Below, piece after piece: positions 25,574 through 35,025 of a stretch of 42,910 nucleotides of DNA. This stretch comes from JARRRL01 sp037380725 (GTDB lineage Bacteria > Pseudomonadota > Gammaproteobacteria > Pseudomonadales > JANQJO01). The position numbers and the translations under genes are program-made. Location of the stretch: contig JARRRL010000010.1 of NCBI GenBank assembly GCA_037380725.1, positions 1 to 42,910 on the forward strand. The letters run 5' to 3'. The notes under the pieces are model-generated. The model saw only the letters and a list, made by a program, of their open reading frames with translations, searched no databases and was not told the origin of the DNA. Numbering within the stretch: the stretch's first letter is position 1; each line of letters opens with the position of its first letter.

Positions 25574-26443
25574 TTAAGCCGTTGTGGCGTCATGGCCTGT
25601 ATATCCGGCGGCGTGGCATGTGTTTTCCATGAGCATGGCCACAGTCATGGGGCCAACCCCGCCTGGTACGGGCGTAATCCAGGCGGCTCGCTTGCTGGCG
25701 GTATCAAATTCAACATCACCGACAGCGCGGCCATCGGCTTGGCGCGTGATGCCGACATCCACCACGATAGCACCCGGTGAAACCCACTCGCCTGGTATTA
25801 ATCCTGGTTTGCCGACCGCGACGACCAGTAGATCCGCTTGCGTTACGTGAGTACGCAGATTCTGAGTGAATTTGTGGCAGATGGTTACTGTACTACCGGC
25901 GATCAGTAATTCTAGTGCCAGGGGGCGTCCTACGATATTAGAGGCGCCCACAACAACCGCGTGTAAGCCTTTTACTTCGATTGCGTTTGACGCTAACAGG
26001 CGCATGATGCCTTTTGGCGTGCATGAACGCATGATCGGCTGGCGTAAAGCCAGCATGCCTACGTTATAAGGGTGAAATCCGTCCACATCTTTTTGAGGTG
26101 CCACACGCTGCAATACACGATCACTGTTGATGTGTGAAGGGAGTGGAAGTTGGATTAAAATGCCGTGTACGGTGTCGTCTTCGTTGAGTTGATCAATCAG
26201 CGCGAGTAAAGCCGATTCAGTGAGTGTGTCGGCGTGTCGGTGAATTGTGGAACGGATGCCAACGGCCTCACACGCTTGTCGCTTGTGAGAGACGTAAATC
26301 TCAGAGGCCGGGTTGTTCCCGATTAAGATCACCGCTAGCCCGGGCTGAGGGCGCCCAGCTTGAGCACCTTGCGTGAGTTGCGTTGCTAAATCGGTCTGGA
26401 TTTTAGCTGACAGCGCTTTGCCGTCCAGCAGTTTTGCGATCAT
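25574..26443 (-). CDS. folD: Methylenetetrahydrofolate dehydrogenase/cyclohydrolase
   Basis: A bifunctional one-carbon enzyme converting 5,10-methylene-THF to 10-formyl-THF. Length 289 fits. Motifs: YVSHKRQACEAVGI (Tyr and Lys of the active site), ILIQLPLPSHI, PQKDVDGFHPYN, VVGASNIVGRPLALELL (NADP site) and PVPGGVGPMTVAMLMENT. It lies 75 bp upstream of ppiB on the same strand and is divergent from the tRNA cluster. Confidence 0.98.
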   Translation of the reverse strand: MIAKLLDGKALSAKIQTDLATQLTQGAQAGRPQPGLAVILIGNNPASEIYVSHKRQACEAVGIRSTIHRHADTLTESALLALIDQLNEDDTVHGILIQLPLPSHINSDRVLQRVAPQKDVDGFHPYNVGMLALRQPIMRSCTPKGIMRLLASNAIEVKGLHAVVVGASNIVGRPLALELLIAGSTVTICHKFTQNLRTHVTQADLLVVAVGKPGLIPGEWVSPGAIVVDVGITRQADGRAVGDVEFDTASKRAAWITPVPGGVGPMTVAMLMENTCHAAGYTGHDATTA

Positions 26444-26776
26444 AAAAGTTTGCAGCCGTAGTTGCTATTATCGTGTTAAATTATTGTGCGTGTGAACGTC
26501 GACTTTGGGTTTCGTTGACGCTTGCATTAAGTCAAGCGGAGCCTATTCTATGTCGGGGCCGTGGCTGTTGCAATTGCACCGTTTGATATAGCCATTAAAA
26601 CATCACTTTTGCTAGAGTGCTTGGCTGCGTGAGTGAAAATGGTTTGTGTTGTATGCGTATTGTGTTTTACGCGTACAAAGTGAAAAGAGCTGATTGACTC
26701 GGCAGCGGGTCGCGAGTATCATGCCGCCCTCGACGTTGGTGTACGACGAGTAGGAAGAGTACGGGTAGGAAGAGAT
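26444..26776. other. Divergent spacer between folD and the tRNA cluster
   Basis: About 330 bp that hold the tRNA promoter at 26694-26722 and, presumably, the folD promoter on the other strand. No gene seen. Confidence 0.5.
26694..26722 (+). promoter_or_regulatory. Stable-RNA promoter for the tRNA cluster
   Basis: TTGACT, 17-bp spacer, TATCAT, followed by a GC-rich discriminator (GCCGCCCTCG), the pattern expected of a growth-rate and ppGpp controlled promoter. It lies 55 bp before tRNA-Pro. Confidence 0.65.
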
Positions 26777-26853
26777 CGGGGTATAGCGCAGTCTGGTAGC
26801 GCGCCTGCTTTGGGAGCAGGATGTCGGGGGTTCAAATCCCTCTACCCCGACCA
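26777..26853 (+). tRNA. tRNA-Pro (anticodon TGG)
   Basis: A 77-base cloverleaf. The acceptor stem CGGGGTA pairs with TACCCCG, the anticodon loop is CTTTGGGA with TGG, the T-loop is GGTTCAAATCC, and CCA is encoded. Confidence 0.97.
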
Positions 26854-26916
26854 GAATTCCTGACCAGTATTGGTATAGATTTATCGTTTTATCGTTTAGT
26901 TTTCATGGGTTATGAG

Positions 26917-26968
26917 TTCGAGAAGGACTTATTTCGAAAAGGACTTAGTTCGAGAAGGACTTAGTTCG
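26917..26968. repeat. 17-bp tandem repeat between tRNA-Pro and tRNA-Arg
   Basis: Three near-identical copies of TTCGAGAAGGACTTAGT (the second with AAAA in place of GAGA) lie in the spacer between two tRNAs. Confidence 0.85.
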
Positions 26969-26995
26969 CGTAGGTTTAGAGCATAGCTGGTTATT

Positions 26996-27072
26996 GCGCC
27001 TGTAGCTCAATCGGATAGAGCATCGGCCTTCTAAGCCGAGGGTTGCAGGTTCGAGTCCTGCCAGGCGCGCCA
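26996..27072 (+). tRNA. tRNA-Arg (anticodon TCT)
   Basis: A 77-base cloverleaf. Acceptor stem GCGCCTG pairs with CAGGCGC, anticodon loop CTTCTAA with TCT, T-loop GGTTCGAGTCC, CCA encoded. Confidence 0.97.
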
Positions 27073-27213
27073 TGGCTTAGACTCCTGTAACAGCTTGAAG
27101 CGCACAGATTGTAGAATGAGCGCATACAGAACTGAATGAATCGATAAAAAGCGTCGAAGAAACAAAAGATAACGGAAGAACCTGAGAAAAGTTAAACAAT
27201 TTTAAAGCGTTAT

Positions 27214-27290
27214 GGTGGGCGTAGCTCAGCTGGTAGAGCCCCGGATTGTGACTCCGGTGGTCGTGGGTTCGAACCCCATCGCTCACCCCA
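27214..27290 (+). tRNA. tRNA-His (anticodon GTG)
   Basis: A 77-base cloverleaf including the extra G at position -1 typical of tRNA-His, opposite C73. Acceptor stem GTGGGCG pairs with CGCTCAC (one G-T pair), anticodon loop TTGTGAC with GTG, T-loop GGTTCGAACCC, CCA encoded. Confidence 0.97.
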
Positions 27291-27613
27291 TCCTATTTGC
27301 TTTTTGCTGCTGGTGCTGGATTGCTGGTGTTTGCTGCATTACACGGATAGGGTCTTTTCACTGAAATAGCTTATTTTTATCAAAGGTTTTTGTCGAGATT
27401 TGCTTCTGCCTTCTCTTAAATGCTGTTAGAAACAAAGCGTTGTGAATTTATTAAGATTGGGTTGAACGTGATACGAATTGCCACAACATGATGATGGTGG
27501 CTCACTAGGGTTGGTGATTGAATAGTTAGCGATGGTTACGAGATTGAACGTTGTCAATCTGAGCAGTACGTAGAAATTATTTAAAGATTATTCTGAAAGA
27601 GGTGAGTAGATAG
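27291..27613. other. Spacer between tRNA-His and tig
   Basis: About 320 bp. It starts with a low-complexity GCTGCTGGTGCTGG-like stretch and continues AT-rich. It should contain the tig promoter, but no clear terminator or promoter was identified by eye. Confidence 0.4.
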
Positions 27614-29065
27614 ATGGACGTTTCCGTAGAAGCCATCGGCGAGCTCGAGCGCAGATTGATAATTAAGTTGCCCGCTGATGAAATCGATAGCAAGGTCGAG
27701 CAAAAGCTGAAGGAAGCAGCTAAGACCGTTCGTGTGAATGGTTTTCGCCCAGGAAAAGTTCCGGTGCGTGAAGTACGGCGACGTTTCGGTGAGTCTGTGC
27801 GATTTGAGATCATTTCAGAAGCGATTGATGCTTCTTATTCAAAGGCTTTAAATGACCAGTCGTTTTTAGTCGCCTCGCAACCGCAGATCGAAATACTGAA
27901 TAATCAGGCAGGTAGCGCTTTTCAATACCAAGCAACGGTTGAAGTTTTCCCCGAGGTTACTCTGAATAACTTGGACTGTATTGAGGTGAAGAATCCGATA
28001 GTTTCTATTGAAGAATCGGATGTTGATGAGCTGATTGAACAGGTGCGTGAGCAGTACGCCACGTGGGAGCAGACCAGCGAAGCTGCCGCTGATGGCCACA
28101 TCGTGCTGATCGATTTTAATGGCACGATAGATGGCGAGCCGTTTGAGGGGGGAGCCGAGACTGACTACGAGGTGGTGATTGGCAGTGGTAAATTAGCTCC
28201 CGGTTTTGAAGACCAATTAGTGGGTGTTCGGACCGACGATGCTATTACCGTGACGGTGACATTTCCTGAGGACTACTCGCAAGAGAACTTACAAGGAAAG
28301 ACGGCTCAATTTGCTGTGAATGTGAAGGCAGTAAAACAGAAGCAATTTCCTGAGTTGGATGACGCTTTTTTTGAAAAACTGGGTATGAAAGCGGATGGTG
28401 GTATCGAGCAGTTTCGTCAAAATGTGCGAGAGAACATGTCCAATCAGCTTAAACAGGCTGTGGAAGATGAGATCAGATCACAAGTCTTTAACGAGCTGCT
28501 AAAATTAAACCCTTTGTCGGTTCCCAAGGCGCTTGTAGAAAAAGAAATGGCTCGACAGCGTGATGAGGCATTACAGCGAGCCGTGCAACAATTTGAAGTT
28601 GACGAACAGCAAATAAGCAAACTATTTCCACTCGATTTCTTTCGTGAGCGCTCTGAAAGAAGTGTGAAAATTGCACTGATGTTATCGGAATACATTAAAC
28701 TTAACGATATTCAGGCGGATGATGAGCTGATCGATGCCAAAATACGTGAAATGGCGGTTGGCCACATCAATGCTGATAATTTAATTCAGTTCTACCGTAA
28801 GAATGAGCAACACTTGGAGCAAGTGAAAGCCACCGTGGTTGAATCGATGGTGGTGGAGAAACTTCTAGCTGGTGCTAAAGTGACAGAAAATCCTGTCTCT
28901 TATTTTGAGGCGATCCGTGGTGATTTCGGTCGACCTACGGAAGATGAAGATGAAGATGAAGATGAAGGTAAGGAGCATGATGCGGCTCCTGAAGCAGCTG
29001 CTATAATGGATCCTACTGATTCGACTGACAATATTGAGTCTGAACGTGATGAGTCGAATGTGTAA
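27614..29065 (+). CDS. tig: Trigger factor chaperone
   Basis: A ribosome-bound chaperone and prolyl isomerase that meets nascent chains. The N-terminal ribosome-binding domain holds the signature GFRPGKVP (about 42-49). The FKBP-like domain spans about 160-245 (VLIDFNGTIDGEPFEGG, FPEDYSQENLQGKTAQF), and the helical C-domain follows. The product has 483 residues, about 45 longer than usual: after the normal end there is an acidic tail encoded by a GAAGAT hexamer repeat, then DAAPEAAAIMDPTDSTDN. It heads the tig-clpP-clpX-lon-hupB-ppiD block. An AGAGGTGAG ribosome site precedes the ATG. Confidence 0.97.
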   Translation: MDVSVEAIGELERRLIIKLPADEIDSKVEQKLKEAAKTVRVNGFRPGKVPVREVRRRFGESVRFEIISEAIDASYSKALNDQSFLVASQPQIEILNNQAGSAFQYQATVEVFPEVTLNNLDCIEVKNPIVSIEESDVDELIEQVREQYATWEQTSEAAADGHIVLIDFNGTIDGEPFEGGAETDYEVVIGSGKLAPGFEDQLVGVRTDDAITVTVTFPEDYSQENLQGKTAQFAVNVKAVKQKQFPELDDAFFEKLGMKADGGIEQFRQNVRENMSNQLKQAVEDEIRSQVFNELLKLNPLSVPKALVEKEMARQRDEALQRAVQQFEVDEQQISKLFPLDFFRERSERSVKIALMLSEYIKLNDIQADDELIDAKIREMAVGHINADNLIQFYRKNEQHLEQVKATVVESMVVEKLLAGAKVTENPVSYFEAIRGDFGRPTEDEDEDEDEGKEHDAAPEAAAIMDPTDSTDNIESERDESNV

Positions 29066-29981
29066 AGTGTTGGACGCATTGCTGGGTGGGATTGATATAT
29101 ATTTGAATGACTTATGATAGATAGATGAGTCGCAACTGATATAGGATGAGTGCTCTGCTGTATAACTGTATGCTGTATAACGGGTTGTATGACTGTAAGT
29201 CGTTGTGTAGAGTTAAACAGGAGAGGCTGTTCTGGAATGGTTCGGACCTTGTTGGTAGTGAGCGTTTTTACTGGATGTGTTGCGCTAGAGATGAAAGGAT
29301 GAAAGAAGGCGGTTAGAAAAAGGGTCTTGTAACCAGGGACCGACAAAAAATGATTGCCTTTACGCTTTGGAATCTCTATAAAATCGAGTTGTCCAAGGTA
29401 TCGCTGCACTGCCAGAAGCCACTAACTATAATCAGTTATTTGTGATGCAGTGCTGTCGTGACTTTTTGCTTCAGTTGTCATCGATAATGGCTGAGTGTAT
29501 AAAGTGAAAGACTTCTTATTAGTAAACCTGGTTTTGAACCAAGTCACTTTATAAACAAAAAATACGTTATAAACTAAATGGGTATCGATGGGTGAGGTGG
29601 AGAATGTATTGAGACGGACTGTTGTCTTATGGATCTGTTTTGCGTGCACTATTATGGTGCTCCGTCCATATTGTTCAATTAGTCTTGGCAGTTCTTGGCA
29701 CTTCCGCTCATAATGAGTAGAGATATCTGTGTAGAGCTTTATGTACACCAAATTTTTATGTACACCAAATGGTGGGAGACGAATAAGCTAATATAAATAT
29801 GTATGAGCAGTGCGAAGAAGTAGTGTGAATCCTAACTGGATTGATGGCTGCGAAGTTGCATTAAGGTTGTTTTAGGATAAAGTTGTTGTAAAACAACGGT
29901 GTTTGGCGCTGACGCCCTCAAAGAACATCTTGAGCATGGCGCGTGGGCATAAAAAATCCCCTAACGTAAAGGAAGTACCTT
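29066..29981. other. Unusually long tig-clpP spacer
   Basis: About 915 bp without a convincing gene, where relatives usually have a short gap. It contains a repeat of GCTGTATAAC (29157-29180), the inverted repeat at 29499-29552, a direct repeat ATGTACACCAAAT (29741 and 29758) and small hairpins just before clpP (GGCG CTGA CGCC at 29905-29916). It may hold the clpP promoter, a long leader or an unrecognised RNA. Confidence 0.5.
29499..29552. repeat. Inverted repeat with nested hairpin in tig-clpP spacer
   Basis: Perfect 9-bp arms ATAAAGTGA and TCACTTTAT enclose 36 bp that contain a second hairpin (TGGTT...AACCA). No T-run follows directly, so it is a structured element of unknown role. Confidence 0.6.
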
Positions 29982-30620
29982 ATGTATTCAAACAGACAGC
30001 TTGGCTCTGTTACAGAAACTGTAAACAGCGGTTTTATACCTTATGTTGTCGAGCAGTCAGCCCGCGGCGAGCGCGCGTATGATATTTATTCCAGATTACT
30101 CAAAGAGCGGGTTATTTTCTTGGTTGGCCAAGTTGAAGATTATATGGCTAATCTGATCGTAGCGCAGTTACTGTTTCTAGAATCCGAAAATCCAGATAAA
30201 GATATTCATTTGTATATTAACTCTCCAGGTGGTGTGGTGACAGCCGGGATGGCTATTTACGATACTATGCAGTTTATCAAACCAGATGTGAGCACAATGT
30301 GTGTGGGTCAAGCCTGCAGCATGGGTTCACTCTTGTTGACGGCTGGGGCGCCGGGTAAGCGGTATTGTTTGCCGCATTCACGCGTCATGATTCACCAGCC
30401 CTTAGGTGGTTTTCAAGGGCAAGCATCGGATATTGAAATTCACGCCAAAGAGATTTTGGCGCTTCGAGAGCGTTTGAATGGTGTGCTTGCGCATCATACG
30501 GGGCAGCCACTTGAAATTATTGAGCGTGATACAGATAGAGATAATTTTATGTCAGCTGAAATGGCTAAAGATTACGGTCTCGTTGATGATGTTTTGACAG
30601 TTCGTGCACCAGAAGAGTAG
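29982..30620 (+). CDS. clpP: ATP-dependent Clp protease proteolytic subunit
   Basis: Serine peptidase that forms the double-heptamer chamber served by ClpX. The triad residues are Ser in GQACSMGSLLL, His in RVMIHQPLGG and Asp in ERDTDRDNFM. Other family segments include YINSPGGVVTAGMAIYDTMQ. The 212-residue length includes a short propeptide. AAAGGAAG lies just before the ATG. clpX follows 174 bp downstream. Confidence 0.98.
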   Translation: MYSNRQLGSVTETVNSGFIPYVVEQSARGERAYDIYSRLLKERVIFLVGQVEDYMANLIVAQLLFLESENPDKDIHLYINSPGGVVTAGMAIYDTMQFIKPDVSTMCVGQACSMGSLLLTAGAPGKRYCLPHSRVMIHQPLGGFQGQASDIEIHAKEILALRERLNGVLAHHTGQPLEIIERDTDRDNFMSAEMAKDYGLVDDVLTVRAPEE

Positions 30621-30794
30621 AGAGAGTTGCCAAGTCTCTGTTAATCGATGGTGATCAAATGGGTGACTGTCGGAACGATAAATGTCGCAAAAGCATTAAC
30701 GTGCAATGCGATATAACAAACAATGGTAACTTGAAAAAAAGTTGTTTTGGCTGCATCTTGAAAGTGAAGTTGTACCAGCAGAAGAGGACTCCGA

Positions 30795-32105
30795 ATGACT
30801 GACCATGTCGATGGGAAGGGTGACGACAATGGTGGAAAATTGTTGTATTGCTCGTTTTGTGGTAAGAGCCAGCATGAAGTGAGAAAATTGATTGCGGGGC
30901 CCTCCGTGTTCATCTGTGATGAATGTGTGGACTTGTGTAATGATATTATTCGAGAGGAAGTTCAAGAGGAATCGGTAGACACGACTTCTGATCGACTGCC
31001 TGTTCCAATGGAGATCAAGAACATCCTGGATGATTATGTCATTGGCCAGGATCGTGCTAAAAAGATCTTGTCCGTCGCCGTTTATAATCATTACAAACGT
31101 CTACGAATTGGTGATTTGGCGAAAGCCAACAAAAACGCCGATGAATTGGAAATGGGCAAGAGTAATATCTTGTTGATTGGACCCACAGGCAGTGGAAAAA
31201 CATTGCTTGCTGAAACATTGGCGAGATTACTCAATGTACCGTTTACCATTGCGGATGCCACAACGCTTACGGAAGCGGGGTATGTGGGTGAAGATGTAGA
31301 GAACATCATCCAGAAGTTGTTGCAGAAGTGCGATTACGATGTGGATAAAGCCCAGGTTGGTATTGTGTATATCGATGAGATCGATAAGATTTCGCGTAAA
31401 TCTGAGAACCCTTCTATTACCCGGGATGTATCGGGAGAAGGCGTTCAGCAAGCGCTACTGAAGTTGATTGAGGGCACGGTAGCGTCTGTGCCGCCTCAAG
31501 GTGGTCGTAAGCATCCCCAGCAGGAGTTTCTACAAGTCAATACCGCTAATATTTTGTTTATTTGTGGTGGCGCTTTTGCCGGATTGGACAAGGTGATTCA
31601 GGATCGATCCGAGAAAGGTGGTATTGGTTTTTCAGCAGCGGTGAAAAGCAGAGATTCCCAGAAAAACGTGGGGGATACGCTGAAAGATGTTGAACCTGAA
31701 GACTTGGTGAAATACGGTCTGATACCAGAGTTTGTGGGTCGCTTGCCGGTGATTGCAACACTGGATGAATTGGATGAAGACGCCTTAGTGCAGATACTGA
31801 CTGAACCGAAGAATTCTCTTGTGAAACAGTACCAGCGTTTATTTGAGATGGAAACGGTGGAACTGGATTTCCGTGAGGATGCATTAAGAGCGGTAGCTGC
31901 TAAGGCGATGGAGCGTAAGACCGGTGCTCGTGGCTTGCGGTCGATTATGGAGTCTGTGTTGCTGGATATTATGTACGAAACGCCGTCTTTGGAGCAGCTC
32001 GGGAAGGTCGTCATCGATGAAGCCGTGATCAAAGGTGAATCGGAGCCAATGTTGATCTACGAAAGAGCAAATAATGACCAAAAAAAGGCGATATCTGATA
32101 ACTGA
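30795..32105 (+). CDS. clpX: Clp protease ATP-binding unfoldase ClpX
   Basis: AAA+ unfoldase that recognises and threads substrates into ClpP. The N-terminal zinc domain has CSFCG and CDECVDLC; Walker A is GPTGSGKT, Walker B VYIDEIDK, and sensor-2 is GARGLRSI. The IGF-type ClpP-binding loop is present as GGIGFSA. 436 residues, standard length. A strong terminator follows at 32145-32180. Confidence 0.98.
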   Translation: MTDHVDGKGDDNGGKLLYCSFCGKSQHEVRKLIAGPSVFICDECVDLCNDIIREEVQEESVDTTSDRLPVPMEIKNILDDYVIGQDRAKKILSVAVYNHYKRLRIGDLAKANKNADELEMGKSNILLIGPTGSGKTLLAETLARLLNVPFTIADATTLTEAGYVGEDVENIIQKLLQKCDYDVDKAQVGIVYIDEIDKISRKSENPSITRDVSGEGVQQALLKLIEGTVASVPPQGGRKHPQQEFLQVNTANILFICGGAFAGLDKVIQDRSEKGGIGFSAAVKSRDSQKNVGDTLKDVEPEDLVKYGLIPEFVGRLPVIATLDELDEDALVQILTEPKNSLVKQYQRLFEMETVELDFREDALRAVAAKAMERKTGARGLRSIMESVLLDIMYETPSLEQLGKVVIDEAVIKGESEPMLIYERANNDQKKAISDN

Positions 32106-32144
32106 CTTGGTTTCTATCCATTATTGATACGTGTCATGTTAATG

Positions 32145-32180
32145 ACAAAACGCCCCTTTGGGGCGTTTTGTGTTTCTAAG
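32145..32180 (+). terminator. Rho-independent terminator after clpX
   Basis: Perfect 12-bp stem ACAAAACGCCCC/GGGGCGTTTTGT with a TTT loop, followed by a T-rich tail. It is A/T symmetric, so it may act in both directions. Confidence 0.93.
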
Positions 32181-32589
32181 TTTCTAAAAAGACTTTTTAT
32201 TTTGTGTTAACAAGTTAAATATTTTAATTTTTTCATGCATTACGTAAATTCTATGATCAGAAAATGTCTGATTGAACGTGTTTTTTCTACCCAGTATGGT
32301 GGTGGGGTTTAAAAACGCTCCCTTTGACCCCATTAGTTTAATCGGGAGTTCAATTGGGTGTCGTGTCACAGCTCCTCAAGGTTGATTGAAGGCTTGAGAC
32401 GAGTCGCAGCGAGAATAAGGCGCGTCGCATAAAATTGAGATGGATGCCGCCGAAAGCATTATAATCAGCGTATTTTCCACATATCACGGTCGAGTGCTGT
32501 GTCCGCAGAGCAGAGCCTGCGTGAGTAATCGAAATTGTTGTGGGCTGCAGTAACGTTATCCGCTCATACGCTCATAAAAGGTATCGAAT
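32181..32589. other. Upstream region of lon
   Basis: About 400 bp with no gene. A TTGAGA...TATAAT pair (32435-32465, spacer 19) may be the lon promoter. I did not find a convincing heat-shock sigma-32 promoter, although lon is usually heat-regulated. Confidence 0.4.
32435..32465 (+). promoter_or_regulatory. Putative promoter of lon
   Basis: TTGAGA, 19-bp spacer, TATAAT. The -10 is perfect, but the spacer is longer than optimal. It lies about 125 bp before the lon start. Confidence 0.35.
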
Positions 32590-35025
32590 ATGTCTGAACA
32601 AAATCCTGCGCAAGCATACCACGTGGAGTTACCGTTGTTGCCGTTGCGAGATGTTGTGGTGTATCCCTACATGGTGATACCCCTGTTTGTGGGTCGTGAG
32701 AAATCGATCCAAGCTTTGGACGCGGCGATGTCTGGGGATAAGCGGATCATGCTGGTCTCGCAAAAGAACGCTTCAGAAGACGCACCTGATTTAGAAGACA
32801 TCTATGATGTGGGAACGGTGGCGACGATTCTTCAGTTGCTAAAGTTACCCGATGGTACGGTCAAGGTGTTGGTCGAAGGTAACGAGCGTGCCCGCGTTGA
32901 TCATTTTGTTGAGCACGAGCATTACTTGGCTTCTCATGTCGTGGTGATGCAAGGCGATCCCTTGTCCGATCGTGAATTAGAGGTATTAACGCGTTCGTTG
33001 CTTGCTCAGTTTGAGCAGTATGTCAAACTCAGTAAAAAAGTACCGCCAGAGGTGCTGTCTTCGGTTTCGAGCATTGAAGAGCCTGGCCGTTTGGGTGATA
33101 CGGTGGCCGCTCATTTGGCCTTGAAGTTAGAAGAAAAACAAAAAATATTGGAAATGGTTGATTTGCAGGAGCGCCTTGAGTATTTGATGGTGATGATGGA
33201 AGCGGAAATCGAGTTGTTGCAAGTCGAGAAACGCATTCGAGGGCGCGTGAAAAAGCAAATGGAAAAAAGCCAGCGCGAGTATTATCTCAATGAACAGATA
33301 AAGGCCATTCAAAAAGAACTGGGTGAAATGGATGAGGGGGGCAGTGAAATTGAGTCCCTGGAAAAGAAAATAGAATCCAGTGGTATGCCCAAAGAGGCGA
33401 AGAAAAAGGCCAAGTTAGAATTAAATAAACTGAAAATGATGTCACCAATGGCGGCGGAAGCAACGGTGATTCGCAGTTACATCGATTGGGTGGTGTCCGT
33501 CCCGTGGCGCGAGAAAAGTAAGGTTCGGCACGATCTGAAAAAAGGGCAAGAAATCCTGGATGAAGATCACTACGGTTTGGAGGAAATTAAGAACCGTATT
33601 TTGGAATACTTGGCTGTGCAAAGCCGTGTGAGAAAATTAAACGGTCCAATTTTATGTCTGGTGGGGCCACCCGGGGTGGGAAAAACGTCGTTGGGAAAAT
33701 CCGTGGCCAAAGCGACCAATCGCAAATTTGTACGTATGGCTTTGGGTGGGGTGCGCGATGAAGCTGAAATTCGTGGTCACCGTCGAACCTACATTGGTTC
33801 CATGCCCGGTAAAATCATTCAAAAAATGTCGAAAGTGAGTGTTCGTAACCCATTATTTTTGTTAGATGAAATAGATAAAATGGGCACGGACATGCGGGGC
33901 GATCCGGCGGCGGCTTTGTTGGAGGTGTTGGACCCAGAGCAGAACAGCACGTTTAATGATCACTATTTGGAAATCGATTACGATTTATCGGAGGTGATGT
34001 TTGTGTGCACCTCTAATTCCATGAATATTCCTTCTCCACTCTTGGATCGCATGGAAGTCATCCGTATTCCAGGTTATACCGAAGTGGAAAAAATTCGCAT
34101 TGCACAACAATATTTAATTCCAAAAGCACAGGAAAGTAATGGTTTGGCAGGCGAAGAAATTGAATTTCTCGAAACGAGTATTCGTGATTTAATTCGCTAC
34201 TACACCAAAGAAGCGGGTGTTCGCAATCTAGAGCGCGAGATCAATAAAGTCTGTCGAAAAGTTGTGAAAGAGCACGTGACGAGTAATATAAAAGATAAAG
34301 AAATCATCACGCCTGAACGTCTTGAACATTACAGTGGGGTTCGCAAGTATAACTTTGGTCGAGCGAGCAATGAAAACCGTGTGGGTCAGGTGACCGGATT
34401 GGCGTGGACTTCTTTTGGCGGAGAGTTACTGTCCATTGAGGCGGCTTCCATGAAAGGAAAGGGGCGGCACATTACGACGGGTTCTTTGGGTGATGTCATG
34501 CAAGAGTCGATTCAAGCTGCCTTGACGGTTGTGCGCAGTCGTGCGCAAACTTTGGGAATCAAAGCCAGTTTTCATCGCTCAAATGATATTCATATTCACG
34601 TCCCGGAAGGCGCCACACCCAAAGATGGTCCCAGTGCCGGTATTGGCATGTGTACGGCTTTGGTTTCAGTGCTGACCGGTATTCCAGTCCGAGCGAGTGT
34701 GGCCATGACCGGTGAAATTACTTTGCGTGGAGAGGTGTTACCGATTGGTGGTTTGAAAGAAAAATTGTTGGCGGCGCAACGAGGTGGTATAGAACTTGTC
34801 ATCATCCCTAAAGAAAATGAGCGCGATTTGAAGGAAGTTCCGGATCAAGTAAAAACGGATTTGGACATCCATCCGGTCGAATGGATTGATGAAGTGTTGG
34901 AATTGGCGCTCGAGCGCATGCCTGAACCCTTGTCGGAAGGTGACGATGATGAGGTCAACGAAGATCTCATGGTGGTGTCGTCCGACGATGGATCATCGGA
35001 TGGTATGATTATTAGTAAACATTAA
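32590..35025 (+). CDS. lon: ATP-dependent protease Lon
   Basis: Soluble AAA+ serine-lysine protease for damaged and short-lived regulatory proteins. N-domain begins LPLLPLRDVVVYPYMV; the helical part includes REYYLNEQIKAIQKELG; Walker A is GPPGVGKTS, Walker B LFLLDEIDKMG; the catalytic Ser is in PKDGPSAGIGM and the Lys in GGLKEKLLAAQRGG. 811 residues, with an acidic, Ser-rich C-terminal tail (SEGDDDEVNED, SSDDGSSDG) longer than in E. coli. Confidence 0.98.
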   Translation: MSEQNPAQAYHVELPLLPLRDVVVYPYMVIPLFVGREKSIQALDAAMSGDKRIMLVSQKNASEDAPDLEDIYDVGTVATILQLLKLPDGTVKVLVEGNERARVDHFVEHEHYLASHVVVMQGDPLSDRELEVLTRSLLAQFEQYVKLSKKVPPEVLSSVSSIEEPGRLGDTVAAHLALKLEEKQKILEMVDLQERLEYLMVMMEAEIELLQVEKRIRGRVKKQMEKSQREYYLNEQIKAIQKELGEMDEGGSEIESLEKKIESSGMPKEAKKKAKLELNKLKMMSPMAAEATVIRSYIDWVVSVPWREKSKVRHDLKKGQEILDEDHYGLEEIKNRILEYLAVQSRVRKLNGPILCLVGPPGVGKTSLGKSVAKATNRKFVRMALGGVRDEAEIRGHRRTYIGSMPGKIIQKMSKVSVRNPLFLLDEIDKMGTDMRGDPAAALLEVLDPEQNSTFNDHYLEIDYDLSEVMFVCTSNSMNIPSPLLDRMEVIRIPGYTEVEKIRIAQQYLIPKAQESNGLAGEEIEFLETSIRDLIRYYTKEAGVRNLEREINKVCRKVVKEHVTSNIKDKEIITPERLEHYSGVRKYNFGRASNENRVGQVTGLAWTSFGGELLSIEAASMKGKGRHITTGSLGDVMQESIQAALTVVRSRAQTLGIKASFHRSNDIHIHVPEGATPKDGPSAGIGMCTALVSVLTGIPVRASVAMTGEITLRGEVLPIGGLKEKLLAAQRGGIELVIIPKENERDLKEVPDQVKTDLDIHPVEWIDEVLELALERMPEPLSEGDDDEVNEDLMVVSSDDGSSDGMIISKH

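Noticed and set aside
24960..26443. Loss of cysS and glnS between ppiB and folD
   Set aside because: They lie near these genes in some relatives, but may simply be elsewhere in this genome; the window cannot show absence.
28900..29409. Minus-strand 169-codon frame overlapping the end of tig
   Set aside because: Its Ser run is only the antisense of the acidic GAAGAT repeat; no family features and no ribosome site.
29422..29751. Minus-strand 109-codon frame in the tig-clpP spacer
   Set aside because: Composition is unlike a protein, it spans the inverted repeat, and no ribosome site or homologous pattern is visible.
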